Below, one piece after another: positions 45,298 through 54,138 of a stretch of 64,000 nt of DNA. Source of the DNA: Xanthobacter flavus (GTDB lineage Bacteria; Pseudomonadota; Alphaproteobacteria; Rhizobiales; Xanthobacteraceae). Position 1 is the first letter of the stretch, and every line of letters begins with the position of its first letter. The translations under genes were made by a program, and so were the position numbers. Below the pieces are notes generated by a model. That model saw only the letters and a list, made by a program, of their open reading frames with translations, was not told the origin of the DNA and made no database searches. The stretch spans positions 2,377,001-2,441,000 of the forward strand of contig NZ_JAGGML010000001.1 in the NCBI RefSeq assembly GCF_017875275.1, given 5' to 3'.

Positions 45298-47919
45298 TCA
45301 GTTCAGCCCGCGCAGCAGACGTTCGAGATAGTCGAGCTCGATCTGCGGGCGCTCCGGCTGTTCCAGCCGGCGGCGCAGCTCTTCCAGCACGCGACGGGCG
45401 CGCTGGGCGTCCACCTCGTCCGGCACCTTCACGGTGAAATCGTCGCCATAGTCCTGGCTGCGCAGCGGGCGGCCGAGGGGGTCGGTGCGCTGGGCGCTCT
45501 CCTCGCCGGGACCTCCGGGACCCTGACCCTCCTGCTGGCCGCGCTGCGCCTCGGCCATGGCCTGCGCGCCCTGCCGGAGCGACTGGAGGGCGCGGCCCTC
45601 GGCATCAAGCGCGCCCTGGCCCTCGCCGCGCCCGAGGGCTTCCTCCGCCTCGCGCATGGCCTGCTCCGCCCGGCCCATGGCCTCGCCGGCCCGGCCCATG
45701 GCGTCGCCTTCACCGCCTTCGCCGTTCTGGCCTTGCTGCCCCTGACCCTGCTGGCCTTGTCCCTGTTGGCCTTGCCCCTGGCCCTCTTGCATCCGGCGCA
45801 TCTGGTCGAGCATGCGGCCGAGGCGCTTGCGCAGCTCCTGCTGGCCCTGCTGCAACTCCGAGAAGCCGTTCTCGCCCGGCTGCTGGCCCTGTCCCTGTTG
45901 ACCTTGCTGCCCCTGCTGGCCTTCCCGGTTCTGACGCCAGGTGCGGTCGCGCAGGCGCTGCTGCTCCTGGATCATCTTGCCGATTTCGCTCTGCTGCTGC
46001 TGGCCCTGCTGCTGGCGGCCGGCCTGCCGGCTGCCGGGGCGCATGTTCTCCATCATGGCCTGGAGCTGGTCGAGCAGTTCGCGGGCCGCGTCCTTGTTGC
46101 CGGAGCGGGCGAGATTCTCGATGCGGTCCAGCATCTTCTGCAGGTCCTGCGGGCGAACGATGCGGGCGTTGGGGTCGAGCGGGCGGGCGTCCGTGCCGCT
46201 GTCGCGGCGCGCCTCCTCGGCCAGCTGGCGCATCATCTTTTCCATGGCCGCGCGCAGATCCTGCGTGAGGCGCTTGATCTCCTCGTCGCTGGCGCCGCGC
46301 TCCAGCGCCTCGCGCAGCGCCTCCTGGGCGGCGCGCAGCTCGCGCTCGGCATCCGAGAGGGTGCCGTCCTCGATCAGGACCGCGACTTCCCAGAGATAGT
46401 CCACCAGCGATCGCAGATCGTCGTCGTTGCGGGCGTTCTTCGCCCGGGCGAGCGCCGTGCGCAGGCCGAGATATTCGCCGGCACCGGGGGTGAACTGCGC
46501 TGGCGCGATGGTGAGGCCTTCCAGCACCGTGACCAGCCGGCGCCGGTTGCTGGCGTCGAAGGCAAGGCGGCGGCGTTCGTCGATCAGCGCCTTGGCGACG
46601 GGCTTCGAGAAGGCGCGGGCGGGCAGGCGGACGGTCTTCGTCTCGCTCACGCCCTCGTTGCCGGCGTCGTCGCGTGCCTTGAGATGAACCTCCACGCGGG
46701 CACCGGCCCAGGGATGCGCCACGAGATCCTTGGAGGTCTGCGCCGCGCCGGTGCGCCCGCCGGCCGGCAGGGTCAGCTTGAACTCGGGCGGAGGCACCAG
46801 CGGCTGCGCCATCTTGCGCGGTGACGAACCGGGTCGCGGGAAGAGGGGGGGCTCGGGCGGCAAAGGCGCGAACAGCGCCTCGGCTTCCTTCACCCCGTAA
46901 TCATCCTCCATCCGGTAGGCGAGCACCAGAGTGTTGCGCTGGCCGGGCTGCGGATCCTTGGCGAAGCTGATGGTTGGCTTCTGGTCGGCCAGCACCTTGA
47001 AGTGCCAGGAGAGGCGGCGCTGGTCGGGACCGAGGAAGCTGACATCGGAATCCTCGCGGATCACGTAGCGCTTCTCGCCGGCCGGCGCAGGTGCATCGCC
47101 CTCGGGCTTCATCTCGGTTATGCCGCCATCGAGCTTGAGGGCGGCCGTGTCGATGCCGGAGCCGCGCACCACCAGCGTGCTGCCTGCCGGCACCTGGAGG
47201 GCGGCGGCGTTCAGAGAGGTGGGGTCGTCCGAGCGCAGGCCCGGCAGCACCACGGGCGGGCGGCCGGTATAAGCGGGCGGATCGATCCAGGCATCCAGCC
47301 GGTAGGGCGGGGGCGGGACGATGGTCTTCCAGTCGAAGGCCGCGCCGATGCGCGACAGATGCTGCCCCGGTGCCATGAAGACCGTGGCCGCCAGCGCCAG
47401 AACCGCCAGCGCGCGGAAGGCGCGAGGATCGAGACGGGCGAGCCCGGGGGCGGGCGTGCCGGCCTTCAGCGTCCGCGCGGCGGCGAGCGCGCGGGAGAGG
47501 TGCGCGCGCCACAGCGCCGCGCCGACCGGATCGTCCGGGCGGGTGGCGAGGCTGTCGGAAATGGCGGTGGCGGGGCGGTGGGCGAGGGCGCTCCTGGCGT
47601 CCAGGCGGGCCACCGCCTCCTCCCGGCTGGGCCAGCGCAGGGCCAGCAGCGGGCGGGCGGCGAACAGGATGGCGAGCGCGAACAGGAGGACGCCGGCGAT
47701 GCGCGCCCAGATCGGCGCCGAAAGCCAGACGCCGGCGAAGGAAACCGCGAGAAACAGCGCCAGCGGCACACCGGCGCGGGCCAAGGCGGGCCAGGCCCGT
47801 TCCCAGAACAGAGCGTAGCGAGCGCGGCCGATGGCGCGGTCAAGAAGCTCGCGCGCGTGGTCTTCCGGGGTGCGGTCCTCGGGCCTGCGCGGGAGCTTTC
47901 CGTCGCGAGATGCGCTCAC
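45298..47919 (-). CDS. TIGR02302/DUF4175-family membrane protein
   Basis: 873 residues. Two or three membrane helices lie near the N terminus (about 45-95 and near 170). A large extracytoplasmic region follows, then coiled-coil segments (about 500-620) and a Gln/Gly-rich low-complexity stretch (about 640-780). This architecture defines an alphaproteobacterial family of unknown function. Ig-like features around 210-440 (LDAWIDPPAYTGRPP, VPAGSTLVVRG) suggest surface or envelope contacts. Length is as expected. It is convergent with the NfeD-like gene, only 19 bases apart. Confidence 0.88.
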   Translation of the reverse strand: MSASRDGKLPRRPEDRTPEDHARELLDRAIGRARYALFWERAWPALARAGVPLALFLAVSFAGVWLSAPIWARIAGVLLFALAILFAARPLLALRWPSREEAVARLDARSALAHRPATAISDSLATRPDDPVGAALWRAHLSRALAAARTLKAGTPAPGLARLDPRAFRALAVLALAATVFMAPGQHLSRIGAAFDWKTIVPPPPYRLDAWIDPPAYTGRPPVVLPGLRSDDPTSLNAAALQVPAGSTLVVRGSGIDTAALKLDGGITEMKPEGDAPAPAGEKRYVIREDSDVSFLGPDQRRLSWHFKVLADQKPTISFAKDPQPGQRNTLVLAYRMEDDYGVKEAEALFAPLPPEPPLFPRPGSSPRKMAQPLVPPPEFKLTLPAGGRTGAAQTSKDLVAHPWAGARVEVHLKARDDAGNEGVSETKTVRLPARAFSKPVAKALIDERRRLAFDASNRRRLVTVLEGLTIAPAQFTPGAGEYLGLRTALARAKNARNDDDLRSLVDYLWEVAVLIEDGTLSDAERELRAAQEALREALERGASDEEIKRLTQDLRAAMEKMMRQLAEEARRDSGTDARPLDPNARIVRPQDLQKMLDRIENLARSGNKDAARELLDQLQAMMENMRPGSRQAGRQQQGQQQQSEIGKMIQEQQRLRDRTWRQNREGQQGQQGQQGQGQQPGENGFSELQQGQQELRKRLGRMLDQMRRMQEGQGQGQQGQGQQGQGQQGQNGEGGEGDAMGRAGEAMGRAEQAMREAEEALGRGEGQGALDAEGRALQSLRQGAQAMAEAQRGQQEGQGPGGPGEESAQRTDPLGRPLRSQDYGDDFTVKVPDEVDAQRARRVLEELRRRLEQPERPQIELDYLERLLRGLN
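45721..45990 (-). repeat. Gln/Gly-rich repeat-coding segment in the TIGR02302 gene
   Basis: Tandem imperfect repeats of units meaning QGQ, GQQ and QGQQG (complement of CTGGCCTTGTCCCTG-type units) encode the low-complexity part of the protein. Such repeats can change length by slippage while staying in frame because the units are multiples of three. Confidence 0.7.
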
Positions 47920-48010
47920 ACCCTCTCCCTTTCCTGTCCCGTCGCCGGCAGCTTAACACGCAGCAAGTCCCGAGCCAGATTGCCCTTGCGGAACCGTCTT
48001 CACAAATTGG

Positions 48011-48835
48011 TCACGCACCGTGACCTGTCTCGTGATCGGCCCGCGCGGGCCGGATGTGCCCGGCGACCTTGGCGAAGGCGACCTGATCGGCGGCGGCGCC
48101 CACGGCAACCGGATCGAGGCCGAGGAGGGAAAGCGTCTCGCACATATGCGGCGGCAAAGGGGCGCTCACGTCCACCGGCGGCGCGCCCGCCTTGAGCGGC
48201 ACCACCACGCGGCGCGAATGCAGGTGCAGCTTCGGCCCGCCCGGCAGGCGCGAGGCGCCGCCATAGATCGCATCGCCAAGGATGGGCGTTCCGAGATGGG
48301 AGAGGTGGGCGCGCAGCTGGTGGGTGCGCCCCGTGACCGGCGACAGGGCGATCACGGCAAGATCGCCGGCCCGGTGCAGCACCTGGAAATCCGTGATGGC
48401 CTCCTGTGCACCGGGCGAGCCCTTGGGCACCGCCTGCATCCACCAGCCGCGATGCGGCGAGCGCTTGGCCAGGGGCTGGTCGATGCGGCCGGAGTCCGCC
48501 GCCGGGGCACCGAGGGTGACGGCGACATAAGTCTTCCCCACGGCCCCGCTGGCAAACAGCTTTCCGAGCTGCGCCAGCGCCTTGGTGTGGCGGCCGAGCA
48601 CGAGACAGCCGGAGGTGTCCTTGTCCAGACGGTGGGCCAGCTCGGGTGCGCGGGGCAGGCCGAAGCGCAAAGCGTCGAGATGATCGGCCAGCGTCTCCCC
48701 ACCCTTCGGCCCGGCGTGGACGGGCAGGCCGTAGGGCTTGTCGATGATGAGCATCAGCCCGTCGCGGTGGAGGAGGGGGAGATCCCGCCCGGTATCAGGA
48801 GCGGGCTGGGATGCCGTGGGCGCGGAGGGCGTCAT
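48011..48835 (-). CDS. RluA-family RNA pseudouridine synthase
   Basis: 274 residues. [18 protein letters not shown] near residue 68 holds the catalytic aspartate of the RluA group. [22 protein letters not shown] near 170 is the second signature. There is no S4 domain at the N terminus. Which rRNA or tRNA uridine it modifies is not decidable. Its start lies inside the 3' end of the macro-domain gene, with a 41-base overlap, so the two are tightly linked. Confidence 0.9.
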   Translation of the reverse strand: MTPSAPTASQPAPDTGRDLPLLHRDGLMLIIDKPYGLPVHAGPKGGETLADHLDALRFGLPRAPELAHRLDKDTSGCLVLGRHTKALAQLGKLFASGAVGKTYVAVTLGAPAADSGRIDQPLAKRSPHRGWWMQAVPKGSPGAQEAITDFQVLHRAGDLAVIALSPVTGRTHQLRAHLSHLGTPILGDAIYGGASRLPGGPKLHLHSRRVVVPLKAGAPPVDVSAPLPPHMCETLSLLGLDPVAVGAAADQVAFAKVAGHIRPARADHETGHGA

Positions 48836-49364
48836 GATGGAGGTCGGCGGAGCCTTGCGAGAAGCAGCAGAAGACCACGCGGGTCACGCTGCCGGGGCGA
48901 CCAAGATGGTCGAGGACGGCGCCGACCGCCAGTGGGGCGGCGCGCTCCGGCGGGAATCCATAGATGCCCGTGGAGATGGCGGGGAAGGCGAGGGAGGCAA
49001 GGCCCGCTTCGTCCGCCAGCCGGAGGCTTTCCCGGTAGCAGGAAGCGAGCAGCGCATCCTCATCCGCGCCGCCGCCCCGCCAGACCGGACCGACGGTGTG
49101 GATCACATGGCGCGCCAGCAGCCGGAAGCCGGGGGTGAGCCGTGCCTCACCGGTGAGGCAACCGCCCAGCGTCCGGCAATGGGCGACGAGCTCCGGCCCG
49201 GCTGCCCGATGGATGGCGCCGTCCACGCCGCCGCCGCCGAGCAGGGAGGCGTTGGCAGCGTTCACGATGGCGTCAGTCGCAAGGCGGGTGATATCGGCGA
49301 CGATCACCTCGCAGGCCGCGGGGCCGCGGGGTGTCGCGCCATCGGGGGCCATTGATCGGCTCAT
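48795..49364 (-). CDS. macro-domain (O-acetyl-ADP-ribose deacetylase-like) protein
   Basis: 189 residues, a single macro domain. [20 protein letters not shown] and [19 protein letters not shown] are the ADP-ribose-binding MacroD signatures. [17 protein letters not shown] is the second loop. MacroD enzymes remove ADP-ribose from proteins or hydrolyse O-acetyl-ADP-ribose. ATG 49364 was chosen; ATG 49352 is possible. The gene end overlaps the rluA-like start by 41 bases. Confidence 0.9.
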   Translation of the reverse strand: MSRSMAPDGATPRGPAACEVIVADITRLATDAIVNAANASLLGGGGVDGAIHRAAGPELVAHCRTLGGCLTGEARLTPGFRLLARHVIHTVGPVWRGGGADEDALLASCYRESLRLADEAGLASLAFPAISTGIYGFPPERAAPLAVGAVLDHLGRPGSVTRVVFCCFSQGSADLHHDALRAHGIPARS

Positions 49365-49448
49365 GGTCGAAGCTCCCTGGCGTCTCACAATCCTCACAAT
49401 CGGTGGCGTAGCCATAAGGGGTCGGAAAACAAGAAGGAGATCCGCCCC

Positions 49449-49976
49449 ATGGCCCATCCCCGCAAGACGGAACGCCGCCTTCTCACGGAATCGGAAGTGG
49501 AGCTGGTGGAAAAGTCCCGCCAGCCCGTGGTGACCGCCCTCGGCGACGGCGAGGTCAACGACCTCGTTGCCCAATTGCGCGAGCGCCGGGATCGCGCCCT
49601 CACCATCGCCAACAACCAGCGGCGCGCGTTGCGCGGCAAGGGCGGGCGTGGCGAGGTGACGTTCGACAAGGCCGATTCGGGCAACCGCCAGAAGGCCTCC
49701 GTGCTCACCGATGCTCTTACCCGCGCCCGCCGCGAGCAGACCCGCCGCCGCACCCAGGCGGCCCGGGTAGAGCTGGTGGAAAATGCCCACAAGGCGCTGG
49801 AGCTGAAGCGGGATTCCAAGCGCGCCAAGCGCCCCGCCAACCTGCCGCGCCCCAACACGGGGATGAATCCGAAGGAGCGCACGCGCCTTCAGCGCATCGG
49901 CTCCGCCTCCGGCGAGGCCGGGCGCGTCACCAAGTTCGTGGCGGTGGCGCAGGCCAAAAAGGATTCTCGCGGCTGA
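49449..49976 (+). CDS. conserved hypothetical basic protein
   Basis: 175 residues, very rich in Arg, Lys and Ala, with long predicted helices ([20 protein letters not shown] and [20 protein letters not shown]) and no membrane segment. I recognise no domain. The high charge suggests nucleic-acid or ribosome binding. AAGGAGATCC precedes the ATG, a good ribosome-binding site, which with clean high-GC codon use argues that it is real. It is divergent from the macro-domain gene. Confidence 0.7.
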   Translation: MAHPRKTERRLLTESEVELVEKSRQPVVTALGDGEVNDLVAQLRERRDRALTIANNQRRALRGKGGRGEVTFDKADSGNRQKASVLTDALTRARREQTRRRTQAARVELVENAHKALELKRDSKRAKRPANLPRPNTGMNPKERTRLQRIGSASGEAGRVTKFVAVAQAKKDSRG

Positions 49977-50009
49977 TGAACCTGGCAGGTCCGCTCCGGC
50001 GGGCCTGCC

Positions 50010-51050
50010 TCAATCTGCCAGTTCCAGCCTGAGATCGAGCGTCGAGCGGCGGCCCAAATCGTCGAAATGCTCGGTGAGGAAGCTTTCTGCCGCTGCCCGG
50101 CCGAGGTCGCGCAGATGCTGGAGGAAGGACCATTCCGCGTTGAGCTTGGAGGTGGCGTCGAGCGCCGCCAATTGATGCTCGCCGCCGATGCGGTGCAGCC
50201 GCACCCTGCGGAAGGGAGAGCCGCCCAGGGTCCAGCGGCTGATGAGCCCCTGCTCGATCAGCTTCGCCGCATTGTCGATCGCCCTCAGCTGCGCAAGCAG
50301 CGAGGCGTTGAAGGTGATCTCGTTGATCCGGTTCTGGATTTCGCTGGCGGTGCGGGGCGTCGTGTCGCGCACCACCGGGTTGATCTGGACCAGCAGGATG
50401 TCGTCAGCGTCCGCCATCTCGTAGAGCGGGAAGAGCGGCGGGTTGCCCATGTAGCCGCCGTCCCAATAGGGCACGCCGTCGATCTCCACCGCCTGGAACA
50501 GGAAGGGCAGGCAGGCGGAGGCCATCACCGCGTCCGCCGTCATCTCCTCATGCCCGAAGATGCGGGCACGGCCGGTATGGACGTTGGTGGCGGAGATGAA
50601 CACCTTCACCTGCGACGTGCGGATGGCCTCGAAGTCCACATGGGCCTCAAGAATCTCGCGCAGCGGATTGATGTTCAGCGGATTGAAGTCGTAGGGCGAC
50701 AGGAAGCGCGAGGCCACCTCAAAGGCGAGATAGACGGGGTTGTTGGCCAGCGACCAGTTGCCCATGAGCCGGTCGAACGCCGACCGCTGGATGGGCGACA
50801 TGCGCCCGTCCCGCGACACGTCCTTCCAGAACTGGGAGAGGGCGTGGCGCGCCTCCCCGGGGTCGCCCTTGGCGAGGCCGGCCGCAAGCACCACCGCGTT
50901 CATCGCGCCCGCGCTGGTGCCGGTGATGCCGGCGATGGCGATGCGCTCGTCCTGCAGCAGGCGATCCAGCACACCCCAGGTGAAGGCGCCGTGGGCGCCT
51001 CCCCCCTGGAGCGCGAGGCTAAGCGGCTTGACGCCGTCGCGCCGGGTCAC
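50010..51050 (-). CDS. patatin-like phospholipase
   Basis: 346 residues. The oxyanion loop LALQGGGAHGAFTWGVLD and the nucleophile elbow GITGTSAGAMNAV (GXSXG) lie near residues 12 and 42. The catalytic aspartate is in the DGG of PYWDGGYMGN near 205. All catalytic features are intact. The start is GTG 51050, which gives VTRRDGVKPLSLALQGGG. It begins 16 bases after the 3-hydroxybutyrate dehydrogenase stop. That pairing is seen in other rhizobia and suggests a role in polyhydroxybutyrate or lipid turnover. Confidence 0.9.
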   Translation of the reverse strand: MTRRDGVKPLSLALQGGGAHGAFTWGVLDRLLQDERIAIAGITGTSAGAMNAVVLAAGLAKGDPGEARHALSQFWKDVSRDGRMSPIQRSAFDRLMGNWSLANNPVYLAFEVASRFLSPYDFNPLNINPLREILEAHVDFEAIRTSQVKVFISATNVHTGRARIFGHEEMTADAVMASACLPFLFQAVEIDGVPYWDGGYMGNPPLFPLYEMADADDILLVQINPVVRDTTPRTASEIQNRINEITFNASLLAQLRAIDNAAKLIEQGLISRWTLGGSPFRRVRLHRIGGEHQLAALDATSKLNAEWSFLQHLRDLGRAAAESFLTEHFDDLGRRSTLDLRLELAD

Positions 51051-51066
51051 GGCACCAGCCCCGGCG

Positions 51067-51849
51067 TCACTCCGCCACCCAGCCGCCGTCGATCTGCTGC
51101 ATGGAGCCGGTGATGGACCGGGCGTTGTCGGAGCACAGGAACACCGCAAGCGCCGCCACTTCCTCCACCGTCACGAATTCCTTCGTGGGCTGGGCGGCGA
51201 GAAGCACGTTCTTCTTCACCTCTTCCTCGGTCATGCCGCGCGCCTTGGCGGTATCCGGGATCTGCTTCTCCACCAGGGGCGTCCAGACGTAGCCGGGGCA
51301 GATGGCGTTGCAGGTGATGCCGAAGGTCGCGGTCTCGAGCGCGGCGGTCTTGGTGAGGCCGGCGATGCCGTGCTTGGCCGAGACGTAGGCGGACTTGAAG
51401 GGCGAGGCCACCAGCGCATGGGCCGAGGCAGTGTTGATGATGCGGCCCCACTTCTTCGCCTTCATGCCGGGAATGGCCGCGCGCATGGCGAAGAAGGCCG
51501 CCGACAGGTTGATGGCGATGATCATGTTCCAGGTGTCGATCGGGAATTCCTCGATCGGCGCCACGTGCTGGATGCCGGCGTTGTTGACCAGGATGTCGCA
51601 GGCGCCGAGCTCGGTCTCGGCGAGCTTCACCATGCCTTCGATCTCGTCCGCCTTCAGCATGTTGGCCGCCGAATAGAGCGCCTTCACGCCGAAATCGCTC
51701 TCGATGGCGGCGCGCTCCTTCTCGATGGCGGCGGCGTCGCCGAGGCCGTTGATGACGACGTTCGCGCCTTCCTTGGCGAAGGCCCGCGCATAGGCGAGGC
51801 CGATTCCGCTGGTGGACCCGGTGACGACGGCGACCTTCCCCTTGAGCAT
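51067..51849 (-). CDS. bdhA: 3-hydroxybutyrate dehydrogenase
   Basis: 260 residues of the classical short-chain dehydrogenase family. VTGSTSGIGLAYARAFAKEG at the N terminus binds NAD, NNAGIQHVAPIEEF is the family-typical loop, and the catalytic Ser-Tyr-Lys lies in NTASAHALVASPFKSAYVSAKHG (Y and K three apart). The sequence pattern of IQHVAPIEEFP and the WGRIINTASAHALVASP stretch is characteristic of D-3-hydroxybutyrate dehydrogenase, which turns 3-hydroxybutyrate to acetoacetate in PHB use. ATG 51849. Confidence 0.93.
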   Translation of the reverse strand: MLKGKVAVVTGSTSGIGLAYARAFAKEGANVVINGLGDAAAIEKERAAIESDFGVKALYSAANMLKADEIEGMVKLAETELGACDILVNNAGIQHVAPIEEFPIDTWNMIIAINLSAAFFAMRAAIPGMKAKKWGRIINTASAHALVASPFKSAYVSAKHGIAGLTKTAALETATFGITCNAICPGYVWTPLVEKQIPDTAKARGMTEEEVKKNVLLAAQPTKEFVTVEEVAALAVFLCSDNARSITGSMQQIDGGWVAE

Positions 51850-52068
51850 GGCTTATCCCCGAAAAAGCGGCACGGCCCCTGTGGGACCGGCGGCACGGTG
51901 TAGCGGAACGGTGTGACGCTGCTGTCACGCGCAGGCATCCCCGAGGACGCCTGCCGACGGCAGATTGCAACGCCGTCCGGTGCGGTGCAATGCGGCGGGC
52001 CGGTCTTCCCCTTCCCTTCGTTCGCCCGACCCGTGGCGGAAACGGGGGACATCCACTAGATTTGCAGG

Positions 52069-52593
52069 GTGACCCGCACCGACGCCCATACCAAGGACCA
52101 CGACCACGGCCAATGCGTGGCAGGCGCCATGTCGCGCGTGGAGGAGTGCTGCGCGCGCAAGGGCCTGCGCATGACGCCCCTGCGGCGCAACGTCATGAAG
52201 GCGCTGGCGGAGAGCCATGTGCCACTGGGCGCCTACGAGATCGTGCAGAAGCTGTCCGACGCCGGCGACCCGGCGCCGCCCATGTCGGTCTATCGGGTGC
52301 TGGATTTCCTTGTGGCGGAGGGGCTGGCCCACCGAATCGAGAGCCGCAACGCCTATCTCGCTTGCGCCCATACCCACGATGATACCGACGTTGTGGTCTT
52401 CCTCATCTGCGAGCACTGCGGCCTGACGCGGGAGGTGGGCTCCCATGCCATCGGCCGCGATCTCGCCTGGGCGGCGCGGGCTGCGGGATTTGAGCCGCGA
52501 CAGCGTGTGCTGGAGGTGGCGGGCTCATGCGCCCATTGCCGCGAGGCGGCAGCCGCGCTCCCGCCGGTCACCCCCGAAACGGCCGGCGGTTGA
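52069..52593 (+). CDS. zur: zinc uptake regulator Zur (Fur family)
   Basis: 174 residues. The winged helix includes GLRMTPLRRNVMKALAESHVP and MSVYRVLDFLVAEGLAHRIE. ICEHCGLTREV and SCAHCREA provide the two CXXC pairs that hold structural zinc, and ACAHTHDDTD and the C-terminal part supply the sensing site. This CXXC pattern separates it from the Fur/Mur at 4755-5186. The N terminus, THAHTKDHDHGQ-like, is His-rich. The start is GTG 52069, with only a weak CAGG upstream. The 219 bases before it hold no gene. Confidence 0.9.
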   Translation: MTRTDAHTKDHDHGQCVAGAMSRVEECCARKGLRMTPLRRNVMKALAESHVPLGAYEIVQKLSDAGDPAPPMSVYRVLDFLVAEGLAHRIESRNAYLACAHTHDDTDVVVFLICEHCGLTREVGSHAIGRDLAWAARAAGFEPRQRVLEVAGSCAHCREAAAALPPVTPETAGG

Positions 52594-52709
52594 TTCTTTC
52601 CAGCCCCCGGCCTACTCGAAGCCCGACCGCATCCTCCGCTTGCCTCGCGGTCCACGCCTGCCCCGGCGCCGTACACCCACGGATCGCCCGTCGTTCGAGG
52701 ACCTGACCC

Positions 52710-54038
52710 ATGACCAGCGCCGACACCCTCTCCAGCGCCGCGCCCGTGGTTCCCGTCGATCTGCTTGAGGCCGGCCCGGCCCGGCGGCATGTGACTGTGG
52801 GCGTCCCGGTCGGCCGGGTGATGGTCGGCGGCGGGGCGCCGGTGGTGGTCCAGTCCATGACCAACACCGACACGGCCGACATCGCCGGTACAGTGCGGCA
52901 GGTGGCGGCGCTGGCCCGCGCCGGATCCGAGATCGTGCGCATCACCGTGGACCGCGACGAGGCGGCCGCCGCCGTCCCGCATATCCACGAGAAGCTGCTG
53001 GCGATGGGCATCGACGTGCCGCTGGTGGGCGATTTCCATTACATCGGCCACAAGCTGCTGGCCGATCACCCGGCCTGTGCGGAAGCGCTGGCGAAATACC
53101 GCATCAATCCCGGCAATGTCGGCTTCGGCGACAAGAAGGACCGGCAGTTCGCCGCCATCGTCGAGACCGCCATCCGGCACGACAAGCCGGTGCGCATCGG
53201 CGCCAACTGGGGCTCGCTGGACGGCGAATTGCTGACCCGCCTCATGGACGAGAACGCGGCCCTGCCGCAGCCCGCCGAGGCGCGGGCGGTCACCCGCGAG
53301 GCGCTGGTGCGCTCGGCGCTGCTGTCTGCGGCGCTGGCGGAGGAGATCGGCCTCGGCCGCAACCGCATCATCCTCTCCGCCAAGGTCTCGGCGGTGCAGG
53401 ATCTGATCGCGGTCTATTCCGAGCTGGCGCGCCGCTCGGACTATGCCCTGCACCTCGGCCTTACCGAGGCGGGCATGGGATCGAAGGGCATCGTCGCCTC
53501 CACCGCCGCCATGGGCGTGGTGCTCCAGCAGGGCATCGGCGATACCATCCGCGTGTCGCTGACCCCCGAGCCCAACGGCGACCGCACCCGCGAGGTGCAG
53601 GTGGCGCAGGAAATCCTGCAGACCATGGGGCTGCGCACCTTCGTGCCGCTGGTGGCCGCCTGCCCCGGCTGCGGGCGCACCACCTCCACGGTGTTCCAGG
53701 AGCTGGCGCAGAGCGTGCAGGACATGATCCGCACCCGGATGCCGGTGTGGAAGGCGCAATATCCCGGCGTCGAGACGCTCAATGTGGCGGTCATGGGCTG
53801 CATCGTGAACGGGCCGGGCGAGAGCAAGCATGCCGATATCGGCATCTCGCTTCCCGGGACCGGCGAGACCCCCTCCGCCCCCGTCTTCATCGACGGAAAG
53901 AAGGCCGTGACCCTGCGCGGCGCCAACATCCAGGAGGAATTCCGCCAGTTGGTGGAAGCCTATGTGGAGAAGCGCTTCGGCATCGGCGGCGGGACGAGCG
54001 CGGTAGAGAGTGGCACCCCGGCCGACGCGGCGGAGTGA
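52710..54038 (+). CDS. ispG: 4-hydroxy-3-methylbut-2-enyl diphosphate synthase (flavodoxin)
   Basis: 442 residues; the Fe-S enzyme of the MEP isoprenoid pathway. [20 protein letters not shown] at the N terminus starts the TIM barrel. [13 protein letters not shown] and [16 protein letters not shown] toward the C terminus carry the three cysteine ligands and the glutamate ligand of the 4Fe-4S cluster. ATG 52710 gives [14 protein letters not shown]. It follows zur by 116 bases; a link of zinc control to isoprenoid synthesis is not implied. Confidence 0.96.
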   Translation: MTSADTLSSAAPVVPVDLLEAGPARRHVTVGVPVGRVMVGGGAPVVVQSMTNTDTADIAGTVRQVAALARAGSEIVRITVDRDEAAAAVPHIHEKLLAMGIDVPLVGDFHYIGHKLLADHPACAEALAKYRINPGNVGFGDKKDRQFAAIVETAIRHDKPVRIGANWGSLDGELLTRLMDENAALPQPAEARAVTREALVRSALLSAALAEEIGLGRNRIILSAKVSAVQDLIAVYSELARRSDYALHLGLTEAGMGSKGIVASTAAMGVVLQQGIGDTIRVSLTPEPNGDRTREVQVAQEILQTMGLRTFVPLVAACPGCGRTTSTVFQELAQSVQDMIRTRMPVWKAQYPGVETLNVAVMGCIVNGPGESKHADIGISLPGTGETPSAPVFIDGKKAVTLRGANIQEEFRQLVEAYVEKRFGIGGGTSAVESGTPADAAE

Positions 54039-54138
54039 TCGGGCCGCGCCCCGCGCGTTACAAAAATTTCATCCGGGAGGCCCTTTCCCGGCCACGGTGG
54101 CCTGCTCATATCCCCGCCATCTCTTACCGGAGGCGGAA

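Noticed and set aside
54060-54130. Hairpin CCGGGA...TCCCGG after ispG considered as a terminator
   Set aside because: The stem is only six base pairs with no T-tract, and it lies in the leader of the next gene.
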